This document shows, piece by piece, positions 1 through 9,565 of a stretch of 64,000 bases of DNA (position 1 is its first letter; the number at the start of each line of letters is the position of its first letter). The stretch comes from DASZWJ01 sp963813895 (lineage in GTDB: Bacteria > Pseudomonadota > Gammaproteobacteria > JAURND01). A program made the translations under genes and the position numbers. The stretch is from NCBI GenBank assembly GCA_963813895.1, contig CAWFAS010000003.1:558001-622000 (forward strand). The letters are read 5' to 3'. The notes under the pieces were generated by a model. That model was not told where the DNA came from. It made no database searches and saw only the letters and a list, made by a program, of their open reading frames with translations.

Positions 1-1
1 T

Positions 2-1000
2 TCTCCTGCTCTGTTATATCTGGCAGCAGCAGGTATAGGAAAACTCGGGATCATAGATCATGATCGCGTAGAAATCAGCAACCTACAACGACAGATATTA
101 TTTACCAATGCTGATATCGGGCAGCTCAAAGTTGATTGCGCGCGACAACACCTTGTTGCACAAAATCCCGATATCGAGATCAAAACTTATCCGCTGCGCT
201 TGATTAGCAGCAATGCGCAACAGCTAGTTGCTAATTACGATATCGTACTGGATGGCAGCGATAACTATGAAACACGCTATCTGATTAACGATGTGTGTCA
301 CAGTGCCGGTAAACCAATGGTCTCCGCGAGTATTTTTCAGTTTCAAGGTCAAATCAGTGTCTTCAATGTCGATGATGGTCCGTGTTATCGCTGCTTATAT
401 CGCGCTCCACCGCCCGCTGAGTTAATGCCGGATTGCGCTGCCGGCGGTGTATTAGGAGTGTTACCTGGCATTATGGGCACAATCCAGGCAACAGAAACCA
501 TTAAACTAATCCTCAAAAAGGGGCAATCCTTGGGTGGGCGCTTATTGATCTTTGATGCTCTCTGCATGAGTTTTAATGAGTATACTATTCATTCTGATCC
601 GCAGTGTCCGCTTTGCCAGTATAGCCAGCTATCTGATGATCTATTCACTCAACCTTCGCGGGAATGTAATTCTGATGGAACGGTACCTGAAATCCAGCCT
701 TCAGAGTTGGCCAGTTGGTTACGGGATTCAGCAGCATCAGTGCAACTATTGGATGTACGTGAACCCTATGAGCGCGCAATTTGTCACATTGGTGGAGCAT
801 TTCTACCACTTTCCCAATACAATCCTTCCCACTTAAAACTTAATAAGCAAATACCAACTGTTGTTTATTGCAAGCATGGTAATCGGAGTCAAATAGCCGC
901 CAAATTGTTGCAGGCAGAAGGTTACCAACGGGTTTTCACTCTAAAAGGTGGAATTATAGCTTGGGCGGAACAGATTGACTCATCCATTGTAATATATTGA
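2..1000 (+). CDS. moeB: MoeB/ThiF-type adenylyltransferase with C-terminal rhodanese domain (5' end missing)
   Basis: The open frame runs in from the left edge, so the start codon and the nucleotide-binding loop are missing. The first visible residues (SPALLYLAAAGIGKLGIID) match the Rossmann region of ThiF/MoeB enzymes, followed by the ISNLQRQILF motif. Two CxxC pairs (PCYRC and CPLC) form the expected structural zinc site, and the DCAAGGVLG stretch carries the usual cysteine. The last 100 or so residues are a rhodanese domain with active-site loop CKHGNRS. Such proteins adenylate the C-terminus of a small sulfur carrier (MoaD- or ThiS-like) and may pass on the sulfur. A ThiF or MoeZ role cannot be excluded, so the symbol is family level. 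Confidence 0.88.
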   Translation, partial: SPALLYLAAAGIGKLGIIDHDRVEISNLQRQILFTNADIGQLKVDCARQHLVAQNPDIEIKTYPLRLISSNAQQLVANYDIVLDGSDNYETRYLINDVCHSAGKPMVSASIFQFQGQISVFNVDDGPCYRCLYRAPPPAELMPDCAAGGVLGVLPGIMGTIQATETIKLILKKGQSLGGRLLIFDALCMSFNEYTIHSDPQCPLCQYSQLSDDLFTQPSRECNSDGTVPEIQPSELASWLRDSAASVQLLDVREPYERAICHIGGAFLPLSQYNPSHLKLNKQIPTVVYCKHGNRSQIAAKLLQAEGYQRVFTLKGGIIAWAEQIDSSIVIY

Positions 1001-1234
1001 GGATTGTAGTTGTCTTGGATATTTTCAATATGCTGTTCAAATATTTGGAGGCTGAGTCTTCTTTCTTGACAGGATAAAAGTGCCTATAAAAATGGAGCAA
1101 GATCACCATTAGGGAAATTATTTTTAAAATAAGATTCCTTAGAATCTAAAAAAAATGTGAATTGCATGGGGAAGAGCTTTTTGACAATATTATACTTGAT
1201 ATCTTAATTGGATTAAATTTTGGCCGGAAATGCT

Positions 1235-1879
1235 CTAATCGACCCCATTGATCAAACCACTTTCTATCACCATACGCACCGCTTCTGCATCCGTTTTAAC
1301 CCCCAGTTTCTTTAATACATTAGCTATATATCCGCTAATCGTTTTCTTACTGAGATACAAACTCTTTGCAATGTCGCCTCTTTTCATACCACTCACAATC
1401 AGGAGAAGAATTTGCAACTCACGCTCATTCAACTGCAGTAACGGTGATGGATTATTCTGTGCAGCCATATGGAATGAAGCAATGACTTCAGCCATCGCTG
1501 GGTCAATATAGCGACTGCCCGCATAAACAGCCTGAATTGCCTGCAGCATTTCTTCCCGGCTGGCGCGCTTACTTAAATAACCCGCAGCGCCCATGTCAAG
1601 TAAGCGAGCAGGCACAAGTCCACTGGTATACGCACTAAGAATTAATATCTTCAGCGCAGGTTTATGCCGCAACAGACGAGCAATCGCTTCAAAGCCGCCC
1701 ATGCCTGGCATATTAAGGTCTATCAGAATAATGTCTGGATTGAGCTCGCGAGCAGCGCGAATGGCGTCTTCGCCGCTTTCTGCTTCGCCAATCACTTGGA
1801 GGGTGTCAGTATCATTCAACATCAATTTTAGGCTACTCCGTACCAATTCGTGGTCGTCGACAAGTAAAATCCTGATCAC
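1235..1879 (-). CDS. letA: LetA/GacA/UvrY-type response regulator
   Basis: A 214-residue NarL/FixJ-type regulator. The receiver domain (residues 1-120) has the acidic pair D8-D9, phospho-acceptor D54 in LIDLNMPGMGG, and a lysine in YLSKRAS. A LuxR-type helix-turn-helix follows at about 145-205 (LNERELQILLLIVSG). Length and the ILLVDDHELVR start fit the GacA/UvrY/LetA group, which is activated by a BarA/LetS hybrid kinase and drives small RNAs that titrate CsrA. The start is GTG, preceded by AGGAGG at a 7-base distance. No kinase or CsrA target is seen nearby. The call as GacA-like is firm; the exact symbol is inferred. Confidence 0.85.
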   Translation of the reverse strand: MIRILLVDDHELVRSSLKLMLNDTDTLQVIGEAESGEDAIRAARELNPDIILIDLNMPGMGGFEAIARLLRHKPALKILILSAYTSGLVPARLLDMGAAGYLSKRASREEMLQAIQAVYAGSRYIDPAMAEVIASFHMAAQNNPSPLLQLNERELQILLLIVSGMKRGDIAKSLYLSKKTISGYIANVLKKLGVKTDAEAVRMVIESGLINGVD

Positions 1880-2272
1880 TCAAAGCCCTCCTGGTATTTC
1901 ACAAAGAATTTGATGCTTGCGCCCCATTAAGGAAAGCATATTCTTCCTATTGGACATAGTTGTTAATTCTCGTACTGATATCATCCCTCAGGAAAAAATA
2001 AAGTATTCAAAAAATGCTTGTCCTGTCGCAATAAAATCCTGTGCCGGACAAATAGAAAGTTCGTATTTTTCCCAACTTTCCCTTAAAGGCCCTTATCAAA
2101 GCATACGGGTGGGACTTCCCTGTTCATTAAAGAAACCTTAATAGGGTGTTGCTTTCGAAAAGTATTAGTCAGATAATGTATGTAGCTTATTAAAAAATAA
2201 TAAGCGCAACCCCCAAGTGGCGCTAACCACAAGGGGGTCACTTCCCGACAAACCTTACTTCACGAGGTTCAT
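1880..2272 (-). other. Intergenic region without a recognisable gene
   Basis: This stretch holds the leader of the letA-like gene on the minus strand and the downstream exon of the first group II intron. Short open frames on either strand have no convincing start signals or family features. No clear hairpin terminator was seen. Confidence 0.5.
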
Positions 2273-2322
2273 ATAGGGTAGGAAGCGAGATTCCCCGAAG
2301 GGTAATCCGTCAACCCCCCTCC

Positions 2323-2356
2323 GAACCGGACTTGAACCTTTCAGCTCATCCGGCTC
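2323..2356 (-). ncRNA. Group II intron 1 domain V
   Basis: A 34-nt hairpin read on the minus strand as GAGCCGGATGAGCTGAAAGG followed by TTCAAGTCCGGTTC. The GAGCCGG/CCGGTTC stem and the GAAA loop are the catalytic-core signature of group II introns. Confidence 0.9.
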
Positions 2357-4209
2357 TCCACTTGCTTTTCTTTAGCTCTTCTTAAGTCAGGAAGTTTTCC
2401 AGCATGTAACAAATCATGACATGAGACACAGAGAACTAATGTTTTCCTTTGTCTTCTTGCCATTATTATTTGCCACAATTTCTTTCCTTCTTTTAAGTCA
2501 CTCAACTTTCGGATGTGATGCACTTCGAATGGTCCCGTTTGTCCCTTACAGTATTCGCACTGACGTGCATTTAATCGTTGAACAAGCTCCGTTCGACTTA
2601 AAGTAAATTGCCAGGTATTAGGCATATCATCGATATGTTTATATGTGGCTTCTTTACGCTTCACATCCTTCAATTTGAATATCTTAAAAATGTGTATATT
2701 CGTTTTGCTGCGAACAGTTAGCATTAGCCCTTGCGGAGTTTGGAGCCTTTTGGTGATTTTGCCTATCGTAGTTTTGTGCTTGCCTGCTAATGTTTTAAGC
2801 AAGCTTGTTTGCCATACCCACGCTAGTTTTCCCAAGCTCCAAAAGTTCTGGGCTAACCCATAATAATTAGCTAACCCACGCATTTCCGCGTTATAGGTTT
2901 TAATAATCTCTGCGTCGCTGAGATTGAACAACTCCGCTCGATGAACTGTTTTGAGAGTTGCATAATTTCCGTATTTTTTGTTTTTACAGAATTGACTCAG
3001 CTTTTCTTGGGGTATATATAATTGCATACGTTCTGCCATAGTTCTTTCGCGCGTATGGCATTTTCCCCTGACAGTCCTAACTGTCTTATTGCCAGAGTAA
3101 ATAGCTATATTATAACCCAAGAATCGTGCACCTTTCGACCCACTTACTATATGAGATTTTTCATGAGCTATTTCGAGCTGTAGATTGATCTCGATAAATT
3201 TCTGTATTTTATCGCGCACAGTAATTGCATCATATTTGGAACCGATAATGCCAATTACAAAATCATCTGCATATCGACAGTAGCGCAATCTCTTATAATT
3301 CGGGTCTAACGGTTCAAGAGTTTTATTTGTTTTCCGTTGTATATCCAGGATTTTTATTTGTTGCTTGAGAGCATGAATCTGCTCAGCAGTGTTTTGCTGT
3401 TGATTCAAACTGTCAATTTTCTTCCGTAATCCATAGATAGAAGCACTGATACGGTCATACTCCGCCTTACTTGCTCTCCTCTTACCTCGGTTAAACTCCG
3501 TTTTCAATGTTTCAACGAATATATCGAGTTCGTGAAGATAAATATTTGCTAGAAGCGGTGAAACAATATTTCCTTGCGGTGTTCCGCTAAATGTTTTGTG
3601 GAATTTCCAGTCTTCGACATATCCGGCTGTTAACATCAGTTCAATAAGGTGAATGAATTTATTATCTTCAATCTTTTCCTTAAGGAGCTTGATGAGGATA
3701 GCATGATGGATATTATCGAAGTAACCTCTGATATCCATGTCAATGATCCACTTTAGACCGTGCCATCGATTTTTAATTTCATTTAATGCGGTATGACAAG
3801 ATTTTCCTGGCCTAAATCCATGGGCATTTTTATGAAAAATTGGCTCATAGATCTTTTCCAGTATCATCCTGACTACTTCAGAAATTAATTTATCGTCTCC
3901 AGACGGAATACCTAATGGACGCTGCTTCCCATTCGCTTTGGGAATATACACTCTTTTTACTGGGTTGAAACGATAATGGTCTTCTTTGATTTCTTTAATC
4001 AATCTTTGGACTCGTTCCATAGAGAATCTGTCCAATGATTTACCATCTGTTCCAGGTGTCGTTGCTCCCTTATTGGCATATATATTTATATATGCCTGCA
4101 GCCACAACATCGGATTCTCTAAAAGTCTAAAAAGACCATTAATACGTTTTCCTTTCTTAGATAGCTCTCCAAGTGCATCTAATCTCTTAATCGTAGTATC
4201 GGTTAGCAT
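2341..4209 (-). CDS. Group II intron reverse transcriptase/maturase with HNH endonuclease domain
   Basis: An intron-encoded protein of about 620 residues, longer than the common 420-residue type. It carries RT blocks KANGKQRPLGIPSGDDK, HGFRPGKSCHTAL, DMDIRGYFDNIHH, SGTPQGNIVSPLLANI and the catalytic YADDF. About 75 extra residues lie between the PQG block and YADDF. The maturase X domain follows, then an HNH-type domain near the C-terminus (CEYC, EVHHI, CVSCHDLLH). It would help splice the intron and reverse-transcribe it into a cleaved target. The start is taken at ATG 4209, 8 bases after AGAGG; a GTG two codons upstream is possible. The last codons lie within domain V, as is usual. Confidence 0.9.
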   Translation of the reverse strand: MLTDTTIKRLDALGELSKKGKRINGLFRLLENPMLWLQAYINIYANKGATTPGTDGKSLDRFSMERVQRLIKEIKEDHYRFNPVKRVYIPKANGKQRPLGIPSGDDKLISEVVRMILEKIYEPIFHKNAHGFRPGKSCHTALNEIKNRWHGLKWIIDMDIRGYFDNIHHAILIKLLKEKIEDNKFIHLIELMLTAGYVEDWKFHKTFSGTPQGNIVSPLLANIYLHELDIFVETLKTEFNRGKRRASKAEYDRISASIYGLRKKIDSLNQQQNTAEQIHALKQQIKILDIQRKTNKTLEPLDPNYKRLRYCRYADDFVIGIIGSKYDAITVRDKIQKFIEINLQLEIAHEKSHIVSGSKGARFLGYNIAIYSGNKTVRTVRGKCHTRERTMAERMQLYIPQEKLSQFCKNKKYGNYATLKTVHRAELFNLSDAEIIKTYNAEMRGLANYYGLAQNFWSLGKLAWVWQTSLLKTLAGKHKTTIGKITKRLQTPQGLMLTVRSKTNIHIFKIFKLKDVKRKEATYKHIDDMPNTWQFTLSRTELVQRLNARQCEYCKGQTGPFEVHHIRKLSDLKEGKKLWQIIMARRQRKTLVLCVSCHDLLHAGKLPDLRRAKEKQVESRMS

Positions 4210-4826
4210 CAGCACAACCTCTCTTAAGATTTTAGTTGCATAAGCAAGCTGCTTTCCTTCCCCCCAGACAGAGAGTTTTTCATTGATATTACTATCAACT
4301 TATGACTGTGTCGGTATCGCTTACTTTTAGGCGATCAGCCATTTCCATTACAGAAATGACATCGGGTAATACGAAAGCTCTGTTGCCTTATTGGTCGTAG
4401 TCTGAATAGACCAACTTAGGCAATCCCATGTTTACGACAAACCAAAGTTACAACGTGGTTAGGCCTCCTTTTCGTCTCGACGATCCCTTTTATGAGGGCA
4501 TGTCTAAACAACTGGACAATGTAACACGCCCGATAAGTTACCTTGTGTTTAGAACAGATGTTACAGTTATCTTTCATCAGTGCCTGTCAAAAAGCCATGG
4601 AGACTGGGATTCAGGTAGTATAACTTTGACCATACACGTTTTATCCTTACCCCTTCAGCTATAGATAACTTTCAGCATTGGGGCATTTTCCCAACATGCT
4701 ACACTCCCTCTTCCCTTTCGGGATTCAAGCCTGTTACCAAGCAGAGATAAGTTGGGTGGATATAAGATTTTCCAGTAATCTTAGCGACTGTTAGTCGCGC
4801 TCCTGTTTGACGCCGACACGGCGCAC

Positions 4827-5158
4827 CAGACGATGAGATTTTACACCATTGCGCTTCAGCGCTGTATTCCTTTTTTCACCTTTTCCCCCTTTTCGCAAGC
4901 CCGATCTTGCCGTGGCTATATGCCCGCGGCAAAACAACGCACTGCCCTGAGTCAACCCTCAACGCCTGATGTATTCGGGAGGCGGGGCCGCGCGTTGCCG
5001 AGCTTAAGAAAAGCGGTTCTAGGTGCAACAAGCGGGGTAAACTAGCAGAGGGTGGATTGATAGCGGGGCGTCACGCCCTCAAAGCAATACGCCTCGCTGT
5101 TCGTCTTACCCCCGCCAGTTTGCCCCTCTGGCTGAATTTTGTTCAGAAGAGGATACAC
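4827..5158 (+). other. Intergenic region upstream of the DUF3050 gene
   Basis: This is the upstream exon of intron 1 followed by the leader of the DUF3050 operon. It looks richer in G and C than its surroundings. A hairpin GCGCTTCAGCGC lies near 4851. No coding region, RNA family or promoter could be supported. Confidence 0.4.
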
Positions 5159-5935
5159 GTGGAAAATAAATTATCAACCATCATTACCATCACCCAACCG
5201 CTAGTGACTGCCATTAACGGGCATAAGATTTATCAAGCCATCAATTCTATTGAACGATTGCGCCGCTTCGCTGAGGTTCACGTTTTTGCAGTGTGGGATT
5301 TCATGGTGCTACTGCAAAGCTTACAGCGCAAACTGACCAGCAACTCACCATTATGGTTACCACCAGTGACCCATCTCGGTTGTCACTTAGTCAATACCAT
5401 GCTGGCTGAAGAAGAAAGCGACGCGCTACCAGATGGTCGCTATTCAAGTCATTTTGAACTGTATCTGGAGGCCATGCACCACAGCGGAACAAATACCCAA
5501 AGCATCCAGGCTTTTATCGAACGTGTGAAACACAATCCCGAATTACTCCAATTGCTGGCGCAGGATTATTTACCCATACCAGCCAAACGATTTCTGGCCG
5601 ACACTTTTGAAATCATCGACAAAGACAGCCATGCGATTGCCGCATCGATCGCCTTTGCGCGCGAACATATTACTTCAAACATGTTCTCTCAAATTTTGCA
5701 GCACCTCGCATCCTTTACCACTGAGAAAAAATATTCACTGCAACCTTTTATTTATTATTTCCAGCGCCATATCGACCTGGATGGCGGCAAGCATAGTGAG
5801 CAATCAAAAATCCTGGTAGCTCATCTCTGTGGTACCGATGCGGCCAAATGGGATGAAGCAATCGAAATTGCGGTTTTCTCGCTTAAAAGTAGACTGCAAT
5901 TGCTGGATGGAATTTATGCTTATATGGTAGCTTAG
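5159..5935 (+). CDS. DUF3050 family protein
   Basis: A 258-residue cytoplasmic protein of the DUF3050 family, recognised from AVWDFMVLLQSLQR, the ESDALPDGRYSSHFELYLEAM region and the C-terminal LQPFIYYFQRHIDLDGGKHS. The family looks like an all-helical, haem-oxygenase-like fold, and its function is unknown. The frame is open upstream to 5057, but GTG 5159 is preferred because GAGG lies 6 bases before it and the family similarity starts there. It ends 9 bases before a sensor kinase gene and is probably co-transcribed with it and the response regulator beyond, so a role in making or sensing a small signal is possible but unproven. Confidence 0.8.
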   Translation: MENKLSTIITITQPLVTAINGHKIYQAINSIERLRRFAEVHVFAVWDFMVLLQSLQRKLTSNSPLWLPPVTHLGCHLVNTMLAEEESDALPDGRYSSHFELYLEAMHHSGTNTQSIQAFIERVKHNPELLQLLAQDYLPIPAKRFLADTFEIIDKDSHAIAASIAFAREHITSNMFSQILQHLASFTTEKKYSLQPFIYYFQRHIDLDGGKHSEQSKILVAHLCGTDAAKWDEAIEIAVFSLKSRLQLLDGIYAYMVA

Positions 5936-5944
5936 GAAATGCAC

Positions 5945-7099
5945 ATGGAATCATTCAATCCCCAACAAAAAACTTTGATCGAAACCATTTTCCAACAGAT
6001 ACCCCAATACATTTTTTGGAAAAATACCCACTCCGTTTATTTGGGTTGTAACCAGCGCTATGCAGAGTTAATTGGTTTAAATAACCCAGAAGAAATCATC
6101 GGTAAAACTGATTACGAAATTGGCTGGCAACCCGACGGTGACACCGCAGACAAATTCCGCACTGGTGATCAAGAAACGTTAGCAGGCAAATACCTTACCA
6201 ATGCTGAAGAATGGTTATCACTCAAAAATGGCTCGAAAATCCTTACTTTGATTAATAAAGTTCCTATCGTCAATCCGCAAGGAATAGTTTTCGGTGTATT
6301 AGGCGTCGCCACTGATATTACCGAGAAAAAACGTATTGAAGAAACGCTGACACAGACCCACCACCAGCTCAAAGGAATGACCCTGGTCAGTGCCAGCATT
6401 GCCCATGAATTACGCACTCCACTAGCAGCACTTAAAAACGCCGCCAAAGGCATTAGAGAACTGTTGCCTGCCTTAATCGCAGGTTACAAAACTGCCCAGA
6501 AAAACCATCTTCATGTATCGCCTATTCCTGCCTCTCAATTGAAATTATTAATCGGTGTAATTGATAGCCTGGAAAATAAAGTCGATCAATCAAATGTCAT
6601 CATTGATATGGTATTAACTAACATTCGTGCCCGACAGGAAACCCAGTCAACGCCTGCAAAAAAATGCTCTGCGCGAAAATGCATCAACCAGGCGCTCACG
6701 CAATATGTTTTTCCCGTTCATGGCAAGCCTGAAATAATTTGGGATGATACCCAGGATTTTAATTTTTATGGTCGAGAAATCCTAGTGGTGCATGTATTGT
6801 TCAACCTGCTAAAAAACGCAATTTACTTCATAAGTAAAGCGGGTGAAGGCCATATCCAAATCTGGATTGAAATGACGGATAACTATAATGCCATTCACTT
6901 CAAAGATACCGGCATGGGTATCGAAGAAAAAAATCTGCCGTATATCTTTGATTTGTTTTTTACCCATGGCACCAACAAAGGCACCGGTGTGGGACTGGCT
7001 TTTTGTGACATCACCTTGCAAGCGCTGGGTGGCAGCATTAGTTGTGAATCCCGCTGGCACGAGTACACTGAATTTATATTGAAGTTTCCGCAATGTTAA
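5945..7099 (+). CDS. PAS-domain sensor histidine kinase, LqsS/CqsS-like catalytic core
   Basis: A cytosolic kinase of about 384 residues with no membrane segment. An N-terminal PAS domain (about 10-130, with FWKNTHSVYLGCNQRYAELI) ends in the linker GVATDITEKKRIEE. The dimerisation domain has SIAHELRTPLAALKNAA with the phospho-histidine near residue 154. The ATPase domain follows with NLLKNA, DTGMGI and GTGVGLAF. The helix after the histidine box (LPALIAGYKTA) and the IIDMVLTNIRA region recall the LqsS and CqsS quorum-sensing kinases, but the membrane sensor of those proteins is replaced by a PAS domain. ATG 5945 has AGGA 7 bases upstream; 5939 is an alternative. Confidence 0.83.
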   Translation: MESFNPQQKTLIETIFQQIPQYIFWKNTHSVYLGCNQRYAELIGLNNPEEIIGKTDYEIGWQPDGDTADKFRTGDQETLAGKYLTNAEEWLSLKNGSKILTLINKVPIVNPQGIVFGVLGVATDITEKKRIEETLTQTHHQLKGMTLVSASIAHELRTPLAALKNAAKGIRELLPALIAGYKTAQKNHLHVSPIPASQLKLLIGVIDSLENKVDQSNVIIDMVLTNIRARQETQSTPAKKCSARKCINQALTQYVFPVHGKPEIIWDDTQDFNFYGREILVVHVLFNLLKNAIYFISKAGEGHIQIWIEMTDNYNAIHFKDTGMGIEEKNLPYIFDLFFTHGTNKGTGVGLAFCDITLQALGGSISCESRWHEYTEFILKFPQC

Positions 7100-7131
7100 T
7101 CGTAGGAGCGTGATCAGCTTCCCTCCACGAC

Positions 7132-7162
7132 TGTCATCCTGAAGGCTTGTCATCCTGACGGC
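7132..7162 (+). repeat. Short tandem direct repeat
   Basis: Two 15-base units, TGTCATCCTGAAGGC and TGTCATCCTGACGGC, separated by one base and differing at one position. It lies between the kinase and the response regulator genes. Confidence 0.7.
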
Positions 7163-7225
7163 TTTCAGGCGCTTTCAAGGATCAAGTTACAAATTTCCAG
7201 CAATCCAACTTCATGGAGTATTAAC

Positions 7226-8206
7226 ATGCACCAAATCCCCGTTCTATATCATCCAACCACCCTAACTCTAATAGATGACGATTCTGAATTTTTAAACAGC
7301 CTGGCGTTGGCATTAAGCAGTCAATTCAAATGCAGATGCTTTACCTATGCGCAACACGCACTAGAATTTCTAACGGCTAATTACTCGCAACAGGACGCAT
7401 CAAAAATAAAATACTTGCAGTTGGAGTATCAGGATATCTGCGATTTTTCAGTGCGGGTGCAGCTATCCGGTTTATACCAGGAAATCTTTAATCCAAAACG
7501 CTTTGAAGAAACCTGCATCCTGGTGGTGGATTACGATATGCCCAGCATGAATGGGTTAGAATTGGCGCGCACCTTAAAATCCAAACTGCCCGTTAAAATA
7601 ATTATGTTAACCGGAGAAGCTGACCAGGAAACAGCTATCACTGCCTTTAACAACAAAGAAATCGATCAATTTTTGCTAAAAAGCGCGCCCGATTATCATG
7701 AAAAGCTAATACGATATATCCAGCAGCTACAGCGGGAACACTTTCTGGAATTATCCAAAGGAATATTGGATCCTCTGAATAGTGTAATCAATCCTCCATT
7801 ACAAAATAAACAATTTATTGAACTGTTTCAAATGGTTTGTTCTGAACATAAAATTATTGAATTTTATCTGCTCGATGAATCAGGCAGTTTTTTAATGCTG
7901 GACATAGCAGGTAAAGAAACCTGGCTTATCGTGCGCACCGCTGCCGATATGGAAACATTTTATGAGTTGGCAGCAGGTGAACCGGATGTGCCGCAAGAGA
8001 CACTGCAGGCATTGCATGATAAAACTAAACTGGTATTTTTTCCTAAACGCGCTGAATTTATTCCGCCACAGGAGGATTGGGTAATCGAGGACACTATTCT
8101 GTTAAAAAGGAGTGACATTTATTATTGCCTTTTGCCGGGGAAAGATAAATATCATCTCCAACAGACACCCATCTTCAGTTATAATATGTTTTTAGATCAG
8201 GAGTGA
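7226..8206 (+). CDS. Atypical response regulator, LqsR-like
   Basis: A 326-residue protein. Residues 12-150 form a receiver domain: acidic residues in LIDDDSE, phospho-acceptor D102 in VVDYDMPSMNG, and KIIMLTGEAD with a lysine at LLKSAP. About 40 extra residues (50-95) separate the first and third strands, which is not typical of receivers. The C-terminal half (160-326) has no DNA-binding motif and resembles no output domain known to me. The architecture recalls LqsR of Legionella. It lies 126 bp downstream of the kinase gene, so it is a likely phospho-acceptor of that kinase. GGAG precedes the ATG. Confidence 0.7.
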   Translation: MHQIPVLYHPTTLTLIDDDSEFLNSLALALSSQFKCRCFTYAQHALEFLTANYSQQDASKIKYLQLEYQDICDFSVRVQLSGLYQEIFNPKRFEETCILVVDYDMPSMNGLELARTLKSKLPVKIIMLTGEADQETAITAFNNKEIDQFLLKSAPDYHEKLIRYIQQLQREHFLELSKGILDPLNSVINPPLQNKQFIELFQMVCSEHKIIEFYLLDESGSFLMLDIAGKETWLIVRTAADMETFYELAAGEPDVPQETLQALHDKTKLVFFPKRAEFIPPQEDWVIEDTILLKRSDIYYCLLPGKDKYHLQQTPIFSYNMFLDQE

Positions 8207-8265
8207 TGTCAAATAATTTGATGCTTCCAGAGAGAATTGAATCAATAGGAAATGGATTCTATTGA

Positions 8266-9333
8266 TCAATTATTTCCGATTATCCCACTTGTTTCCAAAA
8301 CCAAAGCATCCATCAATTCACCTGCAGTGATATTTCTACATAAACATGCAGATTGGCCTGCCCACATTGATATAAAATCGATATTATTCTGCTCTTTAGC
8401 TGCTTTTCTCATGCTGGTTGTTAGGGCATTTTGGATCGGATAAGCAAGAATATTTTGCTCTTGGGCCTTCAGATGGTTGATAAATTTGTTGCGTATGCCG
8501 CGCGCTAATTTTCCAGAAAAAGCTCGTGTTAGCACTGTGTTATCTTGCCGCTGGGCCAATAAGGCTTGTTTGTATATAGAAGATATACCTGCTTCCATGC
8601 AACTTAAAAACGCCGTTCCCATTTGTACGCCAGACGCTCCCAAATTCATTGAGGCAACGATACCTCGCCCATCCATAATCCCGCCTGCTGATACAATCGG
8701 GATTTTAATTTGATCTACCAGTTGTGGTATTAAACTGAATAAACCAATCAGTGCATCCTCAGCCTTACCTAAAAAAGTACCTCGATGTCCACCCGCTTCG
8801 CTGCCTTGGGCAATGATGATATCGACCCCGCTTTCTTCCAACACATGCGCTTCGGCCAAGGTAGTTGCCGTACCCATTAAAATAGTATGATGCTTTTTAA
8901 ATGCGGTTATCCAGGATGAATGCAAGCTGCCAAAGGTATAACTAAAAACAGGCACCTTTTCTTCAAGAATAACGGTTATTTGTTCTTCAAAAGATGGTGT
9001 ATAAGGTGCGGGAACGGGTTTAATTTCCAAATTTAATTCAATGCAGGCTTTATGAATATCCTCACGCGCTTTCTGTATTTGGTTTGGACTTGCATTATGC
9101 GTTTCAGGGATAAAAAGGTTAACAGCAAAAGGATGTTTAGTTAATTGCCGAATTTTTGTTATCGCTTGCCTAATTTCGCTCGGTGTCATATACCCTGCAG
9201 CCAAAGAACCTAACCCCCCCGAATTAGATACTGCGGAAATGAGTTCTGGCGTAGTGGCCCCGCCTGCCATTGGCGCTTGGATAATTGGAAGTTGTATGCC
9301 TATTTTTTTAGTCAGACTAGTAACTCGCCACAT
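8266..9333 (-). CDS. Nitronate monooxygenase (2-nitropropane dioxygenase family)
   Basis: A full-length 355-residue FMN-dependent TIM-barrel enzyme. It opens with GIQLPIIQAPMAGG, the usual FMN-binding start. It has GSEAGGHRGTF with the conserved histidine at about residue 183, and the phosphate-binding pattern PIVSAGGIMDGRGI followed by GASGVQMGTAFL. These enzymes oxidise alkyl nitronates, probably to detoxify propionate 3-nitronate; close relatives include FabK, so that role cannot be excluded. It stands alone, convergent with the response regulator gene upstream. Confidence 0.87.
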   Translation of the reverse strand: MWRVTSLTKKIGIQLPIIQAPMAGGATTPELISAVSNSGGLGSLAAGYMTPSEIRQAITKIRQLTKHPFAVNLFIPETHNASPNQIQKAREDIHKACIELNLEIKPVPAPYTPSFEEQITVILEEKVPVFSYTFGSLHSSWITAFKKHHTILMGTATTLAEAHVLEESGVDIIIAQGSEAGGHRGTFLGKAEDALIGLFSLIPQLVDQIKIPIVSAGGIMDGRGIVASMNLGASGVQMGTAFLSCMEAGISSIYKQALLAQRQDNTVLTRAFSGKLARGIRNKFINHLKAQEQNILAYPIQNALTTSMRKAAKEQNNIDFISMWAGQSACLCRNITAGELMDALVLETSGIIGNN

Positions 9334-9514
9334 AATAATGCACTCCAGTAAGCCTCTATTTAGACAATTAATTTTAAATTAAGCTAAATGCCTGGGATAG
9401 TACGAAATATCCGAGCTAAAAGCCTCGCATACCAGGCAATATTGCGTTGCTGCATATCACTTTGTATTGGCTAATGCTGGGTGAAGATAATGCCACACCA
9501 GCGCAAAAGCAGAG

Positions 9515-9552
9515 AAGAAAAAATCCCGCCTTGAACCAAACAAAGCGGGATT
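9515..9552 (-). terminator. Rho-independent terminator of the H1-like gene
   Basis: On the minus strand AATCCCGC, a 15-base loop and GCGGGATT are followed by TTTTTTC. It lies just downstream of the stop codon of the lysine-rich protein. Confidence 0.85.
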
Positions 9553-9565
9553 CTCATGAGTGAAT

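Larger units (their letters stand above)
2273..4826 (-). mobile_element. Group II intron 1, full length
   Basis: On the minus strand the element begins with GTGCGCC at 4826, which fits the conserved 5' GUGYG of group II introns. The region to about 4210 has no gene and corresponds to ribozyme domains I-III. The maturase gene sits in domain IV. A 34-nt domain V lies at 2323-2356 and a domain VI-like hairpin follows. The 3' end is placed at ...CTACCCTAT near 2273, with a possible error of a few bases. All parts are present and the reverse transcriptase is intact, so the intron could be active. The exons on either side belong to no recognised gene. Confidence 0.82.

Noticed and set aside
4833..5045. 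Short plus-strand frame upstream of the DUF3050 gene
   Set aside because: No ribosome site, no similarity and unusual composition. Most likely a chance frame in a GC-richer leader.
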